NCBI RefSeq assembly: GCF_029813835.1
Contig: NZ_JARVKV010000035.1
Location: forward strand, 1 to 61,591
Origin: Streptomyces sp. DH37
GTDB lineage: Bacteria > Actinomycetota > Actinomycetes > Streptomycetales > Streptomycetaceae
Length of the DNA stretch: 61,591 bases
Reading direction: 5' to 3'
Each line of letters starts with the position of its first letter. Within the stretch, counting starts at the first letter, position 1. A program made the position numbers and the translations under genes. Below the pieces are notes generated by a model. It did no database searches. It saw only the letters and a list, made by a program, of their open reading frames with translations, and was not told the origin of the DNA. Positions 31,401 to 39,160 of this stretch are shown here, piece by piece.

Positions 31401-33371
31401 ATGACCTCCACACTCACCACCCCGGCGCCGCCGGGGGAACGCGCCCCTGCCGCTCCGCGCCGGCGCACCCGGCTCCTGGCACTGCCCGAGGTCCGCTGGG
31501 CGCTCGCCGCCCTGGTCCTCTTCCTGATCGCCCTCCCCCCGTACCTGCTGGGAGCCCCCGCCTGGCTGTGGGGCCCGCTGTTCGCCGCCGTCTACGCCGC
31601 CGGCGGCTGGGAGCCGGGCTGGGAGGGCCTGAAGGCGCTGAAGGGCAGGACCCTGGACGTGGACCTGCTGATGGTGGTCGCCGCGCTCGGCGCCGCCGCC
31701 ATCGGCCAGGTGCTCGACGGGGCGCTGCTGATCCTCATCTTCGCCACCTCCGGCGCCCTGGAGGCGGTCGCCACCGCCCGTACCGCCGACTCCGTGCGCG
31801 GCCTGCTCGACCTCGCCCCGGCCACCGCGACCCGGCTGCTGCCCGACGGGAGCGAGGAGTCCGTTCCGGCGGAGCGGCTGTCGCCCGGGGACGCGGTCCT
31901 GGTCCGGCCGGGCGAGCGGATCGGCGCCGACGGCGTGGTCCTCAGCGGCGAGAGCGAGGTGGACCAGGCCACCATCACCGGCGAGCCGCTGCCGGTGGCC
32001 AAGCGGCGGGGGGACGAGGTGTTCGCCGGCACGGTGAACGGCACCGGCGCCCTCACCGTGCGGGTGGAGCGGGACCCGTCGGAGACGGTGATCGCCCGGA
32101 TCGTGCGCATGGTCGAGGACGCCTCCGAGACCAAGGCCCCCACCCAGCTGTTCATCGAGAAGATCGAGCGGCGGTACTCCCTCGGCATGGTCGCCGCGAC
32201 CCTGGCGGTCTTCGGCGTCCCGCTCGCCTTCGGCGACGAGCTGCGGCCGGCGCTGCTGCGCGCGATGACGTTCATGATCGTGGCCTCGCCGTGCGCGGTG
32301 GTGCTCTCCACGATGCCGCCGCTGCTGTCGGCCATCGCGAACGCGGGCCGCCACGGGGTGCTCGCCAAGTCCGCGGTCGTCATGGAACGCCTCGGGCGGA
32401 TCGACACGGTCGCCCTCGACAAGACCGGCACCCTGACCGAGGGCGTCCCCCGCGTCACCGACCTGCGCCCGCTGCCGGACAGCGGGCTGACCGGCGACGG
32501 GCTGCTGGCCCTGGCCGCCGCGGCCGAGCGCCCCAGCGAGCACCCCCTGGCCCGCGCCGTCGTCGGCGCCGCCCGCGAGCGCGGCCTCCCCCTCGCCGAC
32601 GCGGCCGACTTCACCTCCGCCCCGGGCCGGGGGGTGAGCGCCGTCGTGGGCGGCCGCACGGTCCGGGTCGGCTCCCCGGCCCGGTTCCTGCCCGCATCCG
32701 GCGGCCGGGCCCACGCCGCCGTGCGGGAGGTGGAGGAGGCCGGGCGGACCGCGGTCGTGGTGCTCCGCGACGGGGTTCCGGTCGGCGTGCTGGGGATCGC
32801 CGACCGGCTGCGGCCGGACGCCGCCGCCACCGTCGCCGCCCTGACCGAACTGACCGGACGCCCACCGGTGCTGCTGACCGGCGACAACGAGCGCGCCGCG
32901 AAGTACCTGGCTTCACAGGTCGGCATCACCGACGTGCGCGCCGGGCTCCTTCCGCAGGACAAGGCCGACGCCGTCCGCGCCTGGGAGCGGCAGGGCAGGA
33001 AGGTGATGGTCGTCGGTGACGGCGTCAACGACGCCCCCGCGCTGGCGGTCGCGCACTGCGGCGTCGCGATGGGCAGGGCCGGTTCCGACCTCGCCCTGGA
33101 GACCGCCGACGCCGTCGTGGTCCGCGACGAACTCGCCACCGTCCCCGCCGTCGTGCGGCTGTCCCGGACCGCCCGTCGGCTGGTGGTCCAGAACCTGGTC
33201 ATCGCCGGGGTGTTCATCGCCGTTCTCGTGGCCTGGGACCTGATCGGTACCCTGCCCCTGCCGCTCGGCGTCGCCGGGCACGAGGGGTCCACCGTCATCG
33301 TCGGCCTCAACGGCCTGCGCCTGCTGCGCGAGGCCGCCTGGAAGAACACCGCGACGGGAGAACAGCGATGA
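31401..33371 (+). CDS. heavy-metal P1B-type ATPase (ZntA/CadA-like exporter)
   Basis: A 656-residue P1B ATPase that should export divalent metal at ATP cost. Seen are eight predicted membrane helices, the actuator TGE (ATITGEPLPV), the transmembrane metal motif SPC (VASPCAVVLS), phosphorylation DKTGTLTEG, SEHPLA, and the hinge VGDGVNDAPAL. The last helix has GHEGSTVIVGLNGLRLL, close to the HEGG-type end of Zn/Cd/Pb exporters. There is no N-terminal HMA domain, only a short Pro/Arg-rich tail. An in-frame TTG two codons earlier is possible; I chose ATG 31401. It is controlled by the divergent ArsR protein and coupled by ATGA to the next gene. Confidence 0.9.
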   Translation: MTSTLTTPAPPGERAPAAPRRRTRLLALPEVRWALAALVLFLIALPPYLLGAPAWLWGPLFAAVYAAGGWEPGWEGLKALKGRTLDVDLLMVVAALGAAAIGQVLDGALLILIFATSGALEAVATARTADSVRGLLDLAPATATRLLPDGSEESVPAERLSPGDAVLVRPGERIGADGVVLSGESEVDQATITGEPLPVAKRRGDEVFAGTVNGTGALTVRVERDPSETVIARIVRMVEDASETKAPTQLFIEKIERRYSLGMVAATLAVFGVPLAFGDELRPALLRAMTFMIVASPCAVVLSTMPPLLSAIANAGRHGVLAKSAVVMERLGRIDTVALDKTGTLTEGVPRVTDLRPLPDSGLTGDGLLALAAAAERPSEHPLARAVVGAARERGLPLADAADFTSAPGRGVSAVVGGRTVRVGSPARFLPASGGRAHAAVREVEEAGRTAVVVLRDGVPVGVLGIADRLRPDAAATVAALTELTGRPPVLLTGDNERAAKYLASQVGITDVRAGLLPQDKADAVRAWERQGRKVMVVGDGVNDAPALAVAHCGVAMGRAGSDLALETADAVVVRDELATVPAVVRLSRTARRLVVQNLVIAGVFIAVLVAWDLIGTLPLPLGVAGHEGSTVIVGLNGLRLLREAAWKNTATGEQR

Positions 33372-33775
33372 GCAGGTCCACCCCACCCGCCGCCCCTCGC
33401 CGGCCGGCGGGGGCGGCACGGTGCACCGTCACCGTCTGCCGCGGCTGCTGCTGCGGCGACATCGTCCCCGGGCTCGACCACGCCGCCCAACTGCGCGACC
33501 TGCGCCGGGCCCTGAACGGCACCGCCGACGTGCGCGTCACCGACTGCCTGGACGCCTGCGAGCACGCCAACGTCATCGTCGTCCAGCCCTCCCCCGCCGG
33601 GCGCGCGGCGGGCGGCCGACCGGTCTGGCTCGGCCTGGTCAACGACCTCGACGCCACCGCCGACATCGTCGCCTGGGCCGAGCGGGGCGGCCCCGGCCTC
33701 GCCGACCCGCCCGACATCCTCGGCCTCTACGTCTTCACGCCCTCCCGCCGGGTACGCGCGCGGGCGGAGGACTGA
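33368..33775 (+). CDS. thioredoxin-like (2Fe-2S) ferredoxin-family protein
   Basis: A 135-residue protein. The motif CRGCCCGDIVPG and later VTDCLDACEHANVIVV give the C-x(10-12)-C...C-x3-C layout of thioredoxin-like 2Fe-2S ferredoxins (CbiX/HoxE-like small ferredoxins). Its ATG overlaps the ATPase stop (ATGA), so the two are co-translated. Proteins like this often sit beside zinc-starvation genes in Streptomyces. The exact redox partner is unknown, and the Cys-rich motif could also bind another metal. Confidence 0.75.
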   Translation: MSRSTPPAAPRRPAGAARCTVTVCRGCCCGDIVPGLDHAAQLRDLRRALNGTADVRVTDCLDACEHANVIVVQPSPAGRAAGGRPVWLGLVNDLDATADIVAWAERGGPGLADPPDILGLYVFTPSRRVRARAED

Positions 33776-34157
33776 AGCCCGGCGGCCATGTGCCGCTCCG
33801 CCGTCGGCGCGGGTCGGCGGCCCCGTCCGCCCGCCGGCCGGGGGACCGGGCCGGGCCCGCCCGGCCGGGTCGCCCCGCGGCCCACGGGCGGACGGGCCTC
33901 GCGGACGTCCTCGGCGCGAGGCTGTCCGGCCCGGGCTCCCTCCGCGCCCCTTCGCCGCCGGACCCCTCCGCCGGCCGGACCCGCCTCCCACCGCCGTAAC
34001 GCCTCCCGCGTCCTCCGGGCCCCGCGCGCTCTCGGGTTCGGGGCGTACCGCGGGGCGGTGAGGGCGGCGGTGCGCCGCGCGGCAGGCGCCGGGGATCCCG
34101 CGCCGGTCGCTCCCTTCGCGGCGGAGCGGCCGGCCGCTCCGCCGCGAAGGGTGGTCG
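33776..34157. other. intergenic region ending in a terminator palindrome
   Basis: About 380 bases between convergent genes. No gene recognised. Its only clear element is the perfect palindrome at 34112-34151. Confidence 0.5.
34112..34151 (-). terminator. perfect 40-base palindrome after rpsN
   Basis: Bases 34112-34131 are exactly complementary to 34132-34151 with no unpaired loop, starting 6 bases beyond the rpsN stop. It is a very stable terminator or cruciform-forming site. Confidence 0.75.
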
Positions 34158-34463
34158 TCACCAGGAGGACTTGGTGACCCCGGGGAGGAAACCGGCGTGC
34201 GCCTGCTCGCGCATCCGCACGCGTGACAGGCCGAACTTGCGCAGGTGGCCGCGCGGGCGGCCGTCCACGCTGTCGCGGTTGCGCACCCGGGTCGCGCTGG
34301 CGTCGCGCGGCTGGCGCCGCAGTTCCGCCAGGGCGGCGGCGCGCTCCTCGTCGGTGGAGGACGGGCGGCGGAGGATCTCCTTCAGCTCCGCGCGCCGGAC
34401 CGCGTACCGCGCGACGACCTCCCTGCGCCTGTCGTTCTTCGCGATCTTGCTCTTCTTCGCCAT
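34158..34463 (-). CDS. rpsN: zinc-independent ribosomal protein S14 paralogue
   Basis: A 101-residue small-subunit protein S14 of the long, cysteine-free (C-minus) type. Recognisable are MAKKSKIAKNDRRREVV, LRRQPRDASATRVRNRDSVDGRPRG and the C-terminal FGLSRVRMREQAHAGFLPGVTKSSW. The CxxC-x12-CxxC zinc ribbon of the ordinary short S14 is absent. Such paralogues replace Zn-ribosomal proteins under zinc starvation to free zinc. Its ATG overlaps the rpmB stop by one base (TGATG), so both are co-translated under the Zur-type box upstream. Confidence 0.95.
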   Translation of the reverse strand: MAKKSKIAKNDRRREVVARYAVRRAELKEILRRPSSTDEERAAALAELRRQPRDASATRVRNRDSVDGRPRGHLRKFGLSRVRMREQAHAGFLPGVTKSSW

Positions 34464-34699
34464 CAGACCTTTCCTCCCCGGGCGCGGATGCGGGCCACGG
34501 CGGCCTCGATCCCGATGGTGTCGACGGTCTTGATCCCCTTCGCGCTCAGCGTGAGCCGGACGTGGCGGCCCTCGCTCGGCAGCCAGTACCGCTTGCGCTG
34601 GATGTTGGGGTCGAACCGGCGCGGGGTGCGCCGGTGGGAGTGGGAGATCTTCTTGCCGAAGCCCGGCTTGGCGCCGGTCAGCTGGCAGTGGGCGGACAA
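34463..34699 (-). CDS. rpmB: zinc-independent ribosomal protein L28 paralogue
   Basis: A 78-residue large-subunit protein L28 with GAKPGFGKKISHSHRRTPRRF and SAKGIKTVDTIG. Only one of the usual zinc cysteines remains (SAHCQLTGAKP), so it is the C-minus form. The start is taken as TTG at 34699, preceded by GAGAGGAAGGGA; this gives exactly the normal length, whereas the ATG further upstream would add an unrelated 25-residue extension across the operator. It is first in the rpmB-rpsN operon, divergent from rpmG. Confidence 0.93.
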   Translation of the reverse strand: MSAHCQLTGAKPGFGKKISHSHRRTPRRFDPNIQRKRYWLPSEGRHVRLTLSAKGIKTVDTIGIEAAVARIRARGGKV

Positions 34700-34732
34700 A
34701 GCGGTCCCTTCCTCTCGTCGGGCGGATCCTTC

Positions 34733-34760
34733 TTGGCAATGGAAACCATTGTCATATACT
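34733..34760 (+). promoter_or_regulatory. sigma-HrdB-type promoter of rpmG, giving a leaderless mRNA
   Basis: TTGGCA (34733-34738) and TATACT (34755-34760) are separated by 16 bases, a near-consensus housekeeping promoter. The rpmG ATG starts only 7 bases after the -10 box, where transcription would begin, so the message is predicted to be leaderless. There is no ribosome-binding site before rpmG. Confidence 0.7.
34740..34754. promoter_or_regulatory. Zur-type operator
   Basis: TGGAAACCATTGTCA matches 11 of 15 positions of the Streptomyces Zur consensus TGAAAATGATTTTCA, and the larger inverted repeat CAATGG-AAA-CCATTG is exact. It lies between the divergent rpmB and rpmG starts and inside the rpmG promoter spacer, so zinc-bound Zur would block both operons. 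Confidence 0.8.
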
Positions 34761-34767
34761 AGCGGCC

Positions 34768-34932
34768 ATGGCACGCAACGAACTCCGCCCGGTCATCAAG
34801 CTCCGCTCCACCGCGGGGACCGGCTACACCTACGTGACCCGCAAGAACCGCCGCAACGACCCCGACCGCATGGTGCTGCGCAAGTACGACCCCGTCGCCG
34901 GCCGGCACGTCGACTTCCGCGAGGAACGCTGA
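34768..34932 (+). CDS. rpmG: zinc-independent ribosomal protein L33 paralogue
   Basis: A 54-residue L33 (MARNELRPVIKLRSTAGTGY, RKNRRNDPDRMVLRKYDP, ending VDFREER). The two CxxC pairs of zinc-binding L33 are missing. It is first in the operon rpmG-rpmE-cobW-like-rpsR, transcribed from the Zur-controlled promoter overlapping its start. Confidence 0.95.
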   Translation: MARNELRPVIKLRSTAGTGYTYVTRKNRRNDPDRMVLRKYDPVAGRHVDFREER

Positions 34933-35011
34933 CCCCCGGCTCTGACCCCAGCCCTGACCCCGGCCCCGGCCTCAGCCCCGGCCCCGACCGCACGACCAGA
35001 GGGACACCACC

Positions 35012-35266
35012 GTGAAACCCGGAATCCACCCCGCCTACCGCCCCGTCGTCTTCCGCGACAAGAGCGCCGACTTCGCCTTCCTCACCCGCTCCACCATGAC
35101 CAGCGACAAGACCGTCGAGTGGGAGGACGGCAACACCTACCCCGTGGTCGACGTCGAGATCTCCTCGGCCAGCCACCCCTTCTACACCGGCACCCAGCGG
35201 GTCCTGGACACCGCCGGACGCGTCGAACGCTTCGAGCGCCGCTACGGAACGCGCGGGGCCCGCTGA
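35012..35266 (+). CDS. rpmE: type B (zinc-independent) ribosomal protein L31
   Basis: An 84-residue type B L31: MKPGIHPAYRPVVFRDKSAD, FLTRSTMTSDKTVEWEDG, VVDVEISSASHPFYTGTQ. The CxxC motifs of type A L31 are absent. GTG start after AGAGGGACACC. Its stop overlaps the start of the CobW-like gene (TGATG). It replaces the zinc form of L31 when zinc is scarce. Confidence 0.95.
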   Translation: MKPGIHPAYRPVVFRDKSADFAFLTRSTMTSDKTVEWEDGNTYPVVDVEISSASHPFYTGTQRVLDTAGRVERFERRYGTRGAR

Positions 35267-36417
35267 TGGAGGTCTCCCGCCGACTGCCCGTCGTGATCGT
35301 CGCCGGGCTCCACGCCGACGCCCGGCGCGAGGTCGTGGAGCGGCTGCTGCGCGCCGTGCCGGGCGGCGTGGCCCTCCACCACGACCTCGCCACGGCGGCC
35401 GACGGCACGGTGCGGCGCACCGTGCGGGACGCCTCGGGCGAACTGGACGCGGGCGAGGCGCCGCTGGTCAACGACTGCGCGTGCTGCGCGCTGCGCGAGG
35501 ACCTGCTTCCGGAGCTGGAGCGCCTGGCCGCGGACGGCCTGACCCGGCTGGCGGTCGTCGAGCTGTGGGACTCCGTCGAGCCGAAGGGCATGGCCGAGGT
35601 GATCGCCGCGCACGGCCGCGACGCGCTGGAGCTCACCGGTGTGGTGACCGCCGTCGACCCCGCGCTCGTCCTGCCCTGCCTGGCCGACGGGGACGACCTG
35701 GCGGAGGCCGGTCTCGCCGCTGCCGCCACCGACCAGCGCACGGTCGCGGACACCTGGGCGCGGCAACTGGAGTACGCGCCGGTGCTCGCCCTCGTCGACA
35801 GCCCGGAGGCCGACGAGGAGGACCACGCTCTCCTCACCCAGCTCAGCCCGGCCGCGCGCCGGGTACGGGCCGCCTCCGGTGAACTGGCGGAAGCAGCCCT
35901 CGCCGGTTTCGACGTGGAGATGGCCGCCGCCGCGCAGCACCCGGCCTGCACCCGGCTGCCGCAGGAGGCGGACGAGGCCGGGGTGGGCACCCTGGTCTGG
36001 CGCCGCCACCGCCCCTTCCACCCCGAGCGGCTCTACGAGGCCCTGGAGGACCTCGCCTGCGCCGCCGCCCGCAGCCGCGGCCGCTTCTGGCTCGCCGACC
36101 GCCCCGACACCCTGCTGTCCTGGGACGCCGCCGGCGGCGCGCTCTGCGTCGAGGACTCCGGGCCCTGGCTGGCCTCCCTGCCGGACGCCGCCTGGGAGAT
36201 GGTGGACCCCGTCCGCCGGACGGCCGCCGCGCTGGACTGGCACCCCGAGCACGGCGACCGCTGCCAGCACCTCGTCTTCACCTCCCCCGGCCTGGACCGC
36301 GAGGGCCTCACCGGCCTGCTCGACTCCTGCCTGCTCACCGACACCGAGTACGCCGCCGGCCGGGAGGCGTGGAAACGCCTCCCGGCCGCCTTCGCCCCCC
36401 TGCTGGACCTCGCCTGA
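35266..36417 (+). CDS. CobW-family (COG0523) zinc-chaperone-like protein with degenerate P-loop
   Basis: A 383-residue protein of the CobW/COG0523 family (Zn chaperones expressed under zinc limitation). It keeps the Cys motif as CACC in LVNDCACCALREDLLPEL (family: CxCC), the C-terminal WLADRPDTLLSWDAAGGALCVED domain and HLVFTSPGLDREGL. The N-terminal Walker A of the family (GxxGAGKTT) instead reads VVIVAGLHADARREVVERLL, with no Gly-Lys-Thr/Ser. Classical GTP hydrolysis is therefore doubtful. I recall similar Streptomyces proteins in the same gene order, so this may be a conserved non-GTPase variant. ATG overlaps the rpmE stop. Confidence 0.85.
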   Translation: MEVSRRLPVVIVAGLHADARREVVERLLRAVPGGVALHHDLATAADGTVRRTVRDASGELDAGEAPLVNDCACCALREDLLPELERLAADGLTRLAVVELWDSVEPKGMAEVIAAHGRDALELTGVVTAVDPALVLPCLADGDDLAEAGLAAAATDQRTVADTWARQLEYAPVLALVDSPEADEEDHALLTQLSPAARRVRAASGELAEAALAGFDVEMAAAAQHPACTRLPQEADEAGVGTLVWRRHRPFHPERLYEALEDLACAAARSRGRFWLADRPDTLLSWDAAGGALCVEDSGPWLASLPDAAWEMVDPVRRTAAALDWHPEHGDRCQHLVFTSPGLDREGLTGLLDSCLLTDTEYAAGREAWKRLPAAFAPLLDLA

Positions 36418-36461
36418 GCCGGTCCGGCGCCCGATCCGAGAGAACCGAGGAACCCCTTCCC

Positions 36462-36698
36462 ATGCCCCGCCGCACCGACCCCCGCAAGCAGCCCAAGCCC
36501 CGCCCCAACCCCCTGGACGCCGCCGGGATCACCTACATCGACTACAAGGACACCGACCTGCTGCGGAAGTTCATCTCCGACCGCGGCAAGATCCGCAGCC
36601 GCCGCGTCACCCGCGTCACCGCCCAGCAGCAGCGCCAACTCGCCCGCGCGATCAAGAACGCCCGCGAGATGGCCCTGCTGCCCTACACGAGCCGGTAG
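36462..36698 (+). CDS. rpsR: zinc-independent ribosomal protein S18 paralogue
   Basis: A 78-residue S18 (MPRRTDPRKQPKPRPNPLDA, ITYIDYKDTDLLRKFISDRG, KIRSRRVTRVTAQQQRQLAR). It lacks cysteines. ATG 36462 follows GAGG at about 12 bases. It is the last gene of the Zur-controlled operon and is followed by a strong hairpin. Confidence 0.95.
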   Translation: MPRRTDPRKQPKPRPNPLDAAGITYIDYKDTDLLRKFISDRGKIRSRRVTRVTAQQQRQLARAIKNAREMALLPYTSR

Positions 36699-36742
36699 CC
36701 GGCGACCGGCCGAGTACGCGGGTCACCACGCTCCGGGCGGTT

Positions 36743-36772
36743 TCCGGCGGCTGCTGTCCGGCAGCCGCCGGA
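36743..36772 (+). terminator. terminator of the rpmG-rpsR operon
   Basis: TCCGGCGGCTGC pairs perfectly with GCAGCCGCCGGA around a 6-base loop, 45 bases after the rpsR stop. The rest of the 36699-37098 gap shows no gene. Confidence 0.7.
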
Positions 36773-37098
36773 GCGCCGGGGGCCTCGGGGCGGGCGGTCC
36801 CCGTTCGGCCGATGACCGCGGTGGCCTCGATCCCGCCCGGATGGCCGGGTACGTCCGGCGCCGCGACGCCCAGAAGCGCGCCGGGCGATCTGCCCGGCGA
36901 CGGGGACCGGCTTCGACCCCACGCCGGCCGCGACGACCGCAGCGCGGTGGCCGGCCGCCTCGCGGACGGCGGCTCCGCCGACCGGTCCGCCGACCGGTTC
37001 GCCCTCGGGAGGGCCGGCGCCACCGCCCGCCTCGGCGGATCCCGCAACCGCCGAGGCGGGCCGGGGCGGGAGGCCTGCGTCACCGGGGGCGGCGCCCG

Positions 37099-37515
37099 TC
37101 AGACCGGGCCGCGCCGGGGCAGGGCGTGGTCCAGCACCTCCTCGAGCGCCTCGGGCAGCGGCTCGCCGCAGGTGGTGGCCACCAGGCAGGCGGCCACCAC
37201 CCGCAGCCTGGTGTTGGTGTGCTGGGAGACGCGCACCAGTATTCGCCACGCCTCGTCCGCCGAACACGCTCCCCACGCCATGATCATGCCGCGAGCCTGG
37301 TCGATGACCGGCCTGCTCCGCATCGCCTGCCTCAACTGGGCCACCTCGGTGCGCAACCGCTCGAGCTCGGCTCCCCCGTCCCTCGCGGTGTCCGGAGCCG
37401 CGGACGGGGCGGGACCGGTCGCGCCGGGGATCGCGGGGGACGGTGGGGCAGCGCCGGTGGCACGCTGGAGCGGGGACATCAACCAGCCTTCGTCTGCGTG
37501 GGGTTCGCCTTCCAC
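37099..37515 (-). CDS. ANTAR-domain protein
   Basis: A 138-residue protein whose C-terminal half is an ANTAR RNA-binding domain: ELERLRTEVAQLRQAM as coiled-coil, then SRPVIDQARGMIMAWGACSADEAWRILVRVSQHTN. ANTAR domains bind paired hairpins in mRNA leaders and act as antiterminators. The N-terminal 45 residues are Ala/Pro-rich and unstructured, with no attached GAF or receiver domain. The GTG at 37515 follows AAGGAGG at short spacing; an ATG at 37479 with GAAGG upstream is a good alternative. No target RNA or sensor partner is visible. Confidence 0.8.
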   Translation of the reverse strand: MEGEPHADEGWLMSPLQRATGAAPPSPAIPGATGPAPSAAPDTARDGGAELERLRTEVAQLRQAMRSRPVIDQARGMIMAWGACSADEAWRILVRVSQHTNTRLRVVAACLVATTCGEPLPEALEEVLDHALPRRGPV

Positions 37516-37801
37516 CGGCCTCCTTCCCGCCCGATGGCGGCGGAAAGCGGTGATCTGCCTCCCATCCCGCGCCCACCGCGTCCGGGGAGGCGGTTCACCC
37601 GTCCGCCGCGCCGCGGTGGCCCGTCCGGCACCGGAGCGGTGGGCCGATGAGGATCCCCCCGCGGCCCGCCCCGGCCGCCCGGCGCCCCCGAAGGACGCGA
37701 TCTCCGGCGCATGACCCCCTGGAAGGGTGAAGGCGCATGTCCTTCCCGGTCACGGGCCCGTTGTCCGGGGGTAGGCGGAGTTCCACTCGGAGGAGACGGA
37801 C

Positions 37802-39007
37802 GTGCGGGAGTCGAGTGACGGTGGGCGGACCCTGACCGTGGGAGTCGTGGCCGCGCGATCGGGGCGGCTGGCGAGCCTGGGGGACCCGCTGGCGTTCGCC
37901 GTGTCCCTGCTGGAGCCGAAGCTGACCCGGATCGGCAACGGCCCGAGGGAGTACGCGGTGCGCCTGGTGAGCCGCGACAGCCGGTCCACCGCCGACGGTG
38001 CGCGGCAGGCGGTGCGCGAGCTGGTGCGGGACGAGGGCGCGCGGATCATCGTCACGCTGGCCGGCACGCAGGTGCTGCCGGCGGCCGCCGACGCCTGTGA
38101 GGAGGCGGGCGTCCCGTGCGTGTCGAGCACCTTCCCCTGGCAGGTCTACTACTACGGGCGCGGCGCGCGGGACACCGCGCCGTTCCGCTGGACGTACCAC
38201 TTCTGCTGGGGCCTGGACGCCATCGCCGAGGTCTTCGCGGACCTGTGGGAGCAGGCGGGCGGTTCCCGGCGGACCGTGGGGTGCCTGTGGAACGACGGCC
38301 CGCAGGGCGCCTGGTCGCGGCACGCGGAGGCGGGCTTCGCGCCGGCCGCCCGCGCACGCGGCCACCACCTGGTGGATCCGGCCGGCTACACCGAACCGGC
38401 CACCGACCTCTCCGGCCACGTCGAGGCGTTCGCCGCGGCGGGCGCCGACATCGTCACCAGCGCGGCCACCGCCCGCGATCTGTCCCTGTTCCGCGCCCTG
38501 GCCGCCGAACGCGGCAGCACCCCCCGGCTGATCACCTGCTCGCGCTGGCTCGCCTATCCGCCCTCGACGACCAGCGGCGGCGAACGGCCCGCGCAGGCGA
38601 ACGTGGCGACCCTGGTCTACTGGACGCCGGCCCATCCGTACCGCTCGTCACTGGACGGCATGACCGCCGCCGAACTGGCCGAGGCCTACGAGCGGGCCAC
38701 GGGAAGGCAGTGGCTCCAGCCCCTCGGCCTGGCCTACGCGCTGTTCGAGGTGGCCGCGCACGCGCTGCGGACCGCCGCCGACCCCACCGACCCGGCGGCG
38801 GTCGCCGAGGCGATCGGCCGGACCCGTCTGGAGACCGTGGCGGGCCCGCTGGACTGGACGGCCGGGCCCGTGCCGAACGTCGCCACCGTGCGGCTGGCGG
38901 GCGGGCAGTGGCAGCCGGGCACCCGCCACGACTACGAACTGGCGGTGGTGGCCAACCGGCACGTCGAGGGGCTGCCCGTGACCGCCGGCCTGCTGCCCCT
39001 GCGCTGA
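37802..39007 (+). CDS. amino-acid/urea ABC-type substrate-binding protein without signal peptide
   Basis: A 401-residue Peripla_BP_6 (Leu/Ile/Val- or amide-binding) protein. Typical features are LTVGVVAARSGRLASLG at the N-terminus, ARIIVTLAGTQVLPAAADACEEAGVPCVSS, and the later AGADIVTSAATARDLSLFRALAAERG. It lacks a signal peptide and lipobox and no permease genes are near, so it is probably a cytosolic small-molecule receptor (AmiC-like) rather than a transport component. GTG 37802 is taken as start (GGAG upstream). A second signal-less protein of the same family is encoded at 55556-56776. Confidence 0.75.
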   Translation: MRESSDGGRTLTVGVVAARSGRLASLGDPLAFAVSLLEPKLTRIGNGPREYAVRLVSRDSRSTADGARQAVRELVRDEGARIIVTLAGTQVLPAAADACEEAGVPCVSSTFPWQVYYYGRGARDTAPFRWTYHFCWGLDAIAEVFADLWEQAGGSRRTVGCLWNDGPQGAWSRHAEAGFAPAARARGHHLVDPAGYTEPATDLSGHVEAFAAAGADIVTSAATARDLSLFRALAAERGSTPRLITCSRWLAYPPSTTSGGERPAQANVATLVYWTPAHPYRSSLDGMTAAELAEAYERATGRQWLQPLGLAYALFEVAAHALRTAADPTDPAAVAEAIGRTRLETVAGPLDWTAGPVPNVATVRLAGGQWQPGTRHDYELAVVANRHVEGLPVTAGLLPLR

Positions 39008-39009
39008 GC

Positions 39010-39054
39010 GGGACGGCGGGCGGCGCCGGCGTTCCCCGCGCCGCCCGCCGTCCC
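39010..39054. terminator. strong bidirectional hairpin
   Basis: Two perfectly complementary 17-base arms (39010-39026 and 39038-39054) enclose an 11-base loop between the convergent substrate-binding and GNAT genes. Confidence 0.75.
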
Positions 39055-39160
39055 CTGCGGGTGCCCGCCCCGTCCCCGGGCCCGCCGGGTTCGGGCCCCG
39101 CCCCCGCGGACCGGGGCCGGACGCCGGGGGGCCGCCGCGCGGGGCCCGGCAGCGGCGCCC

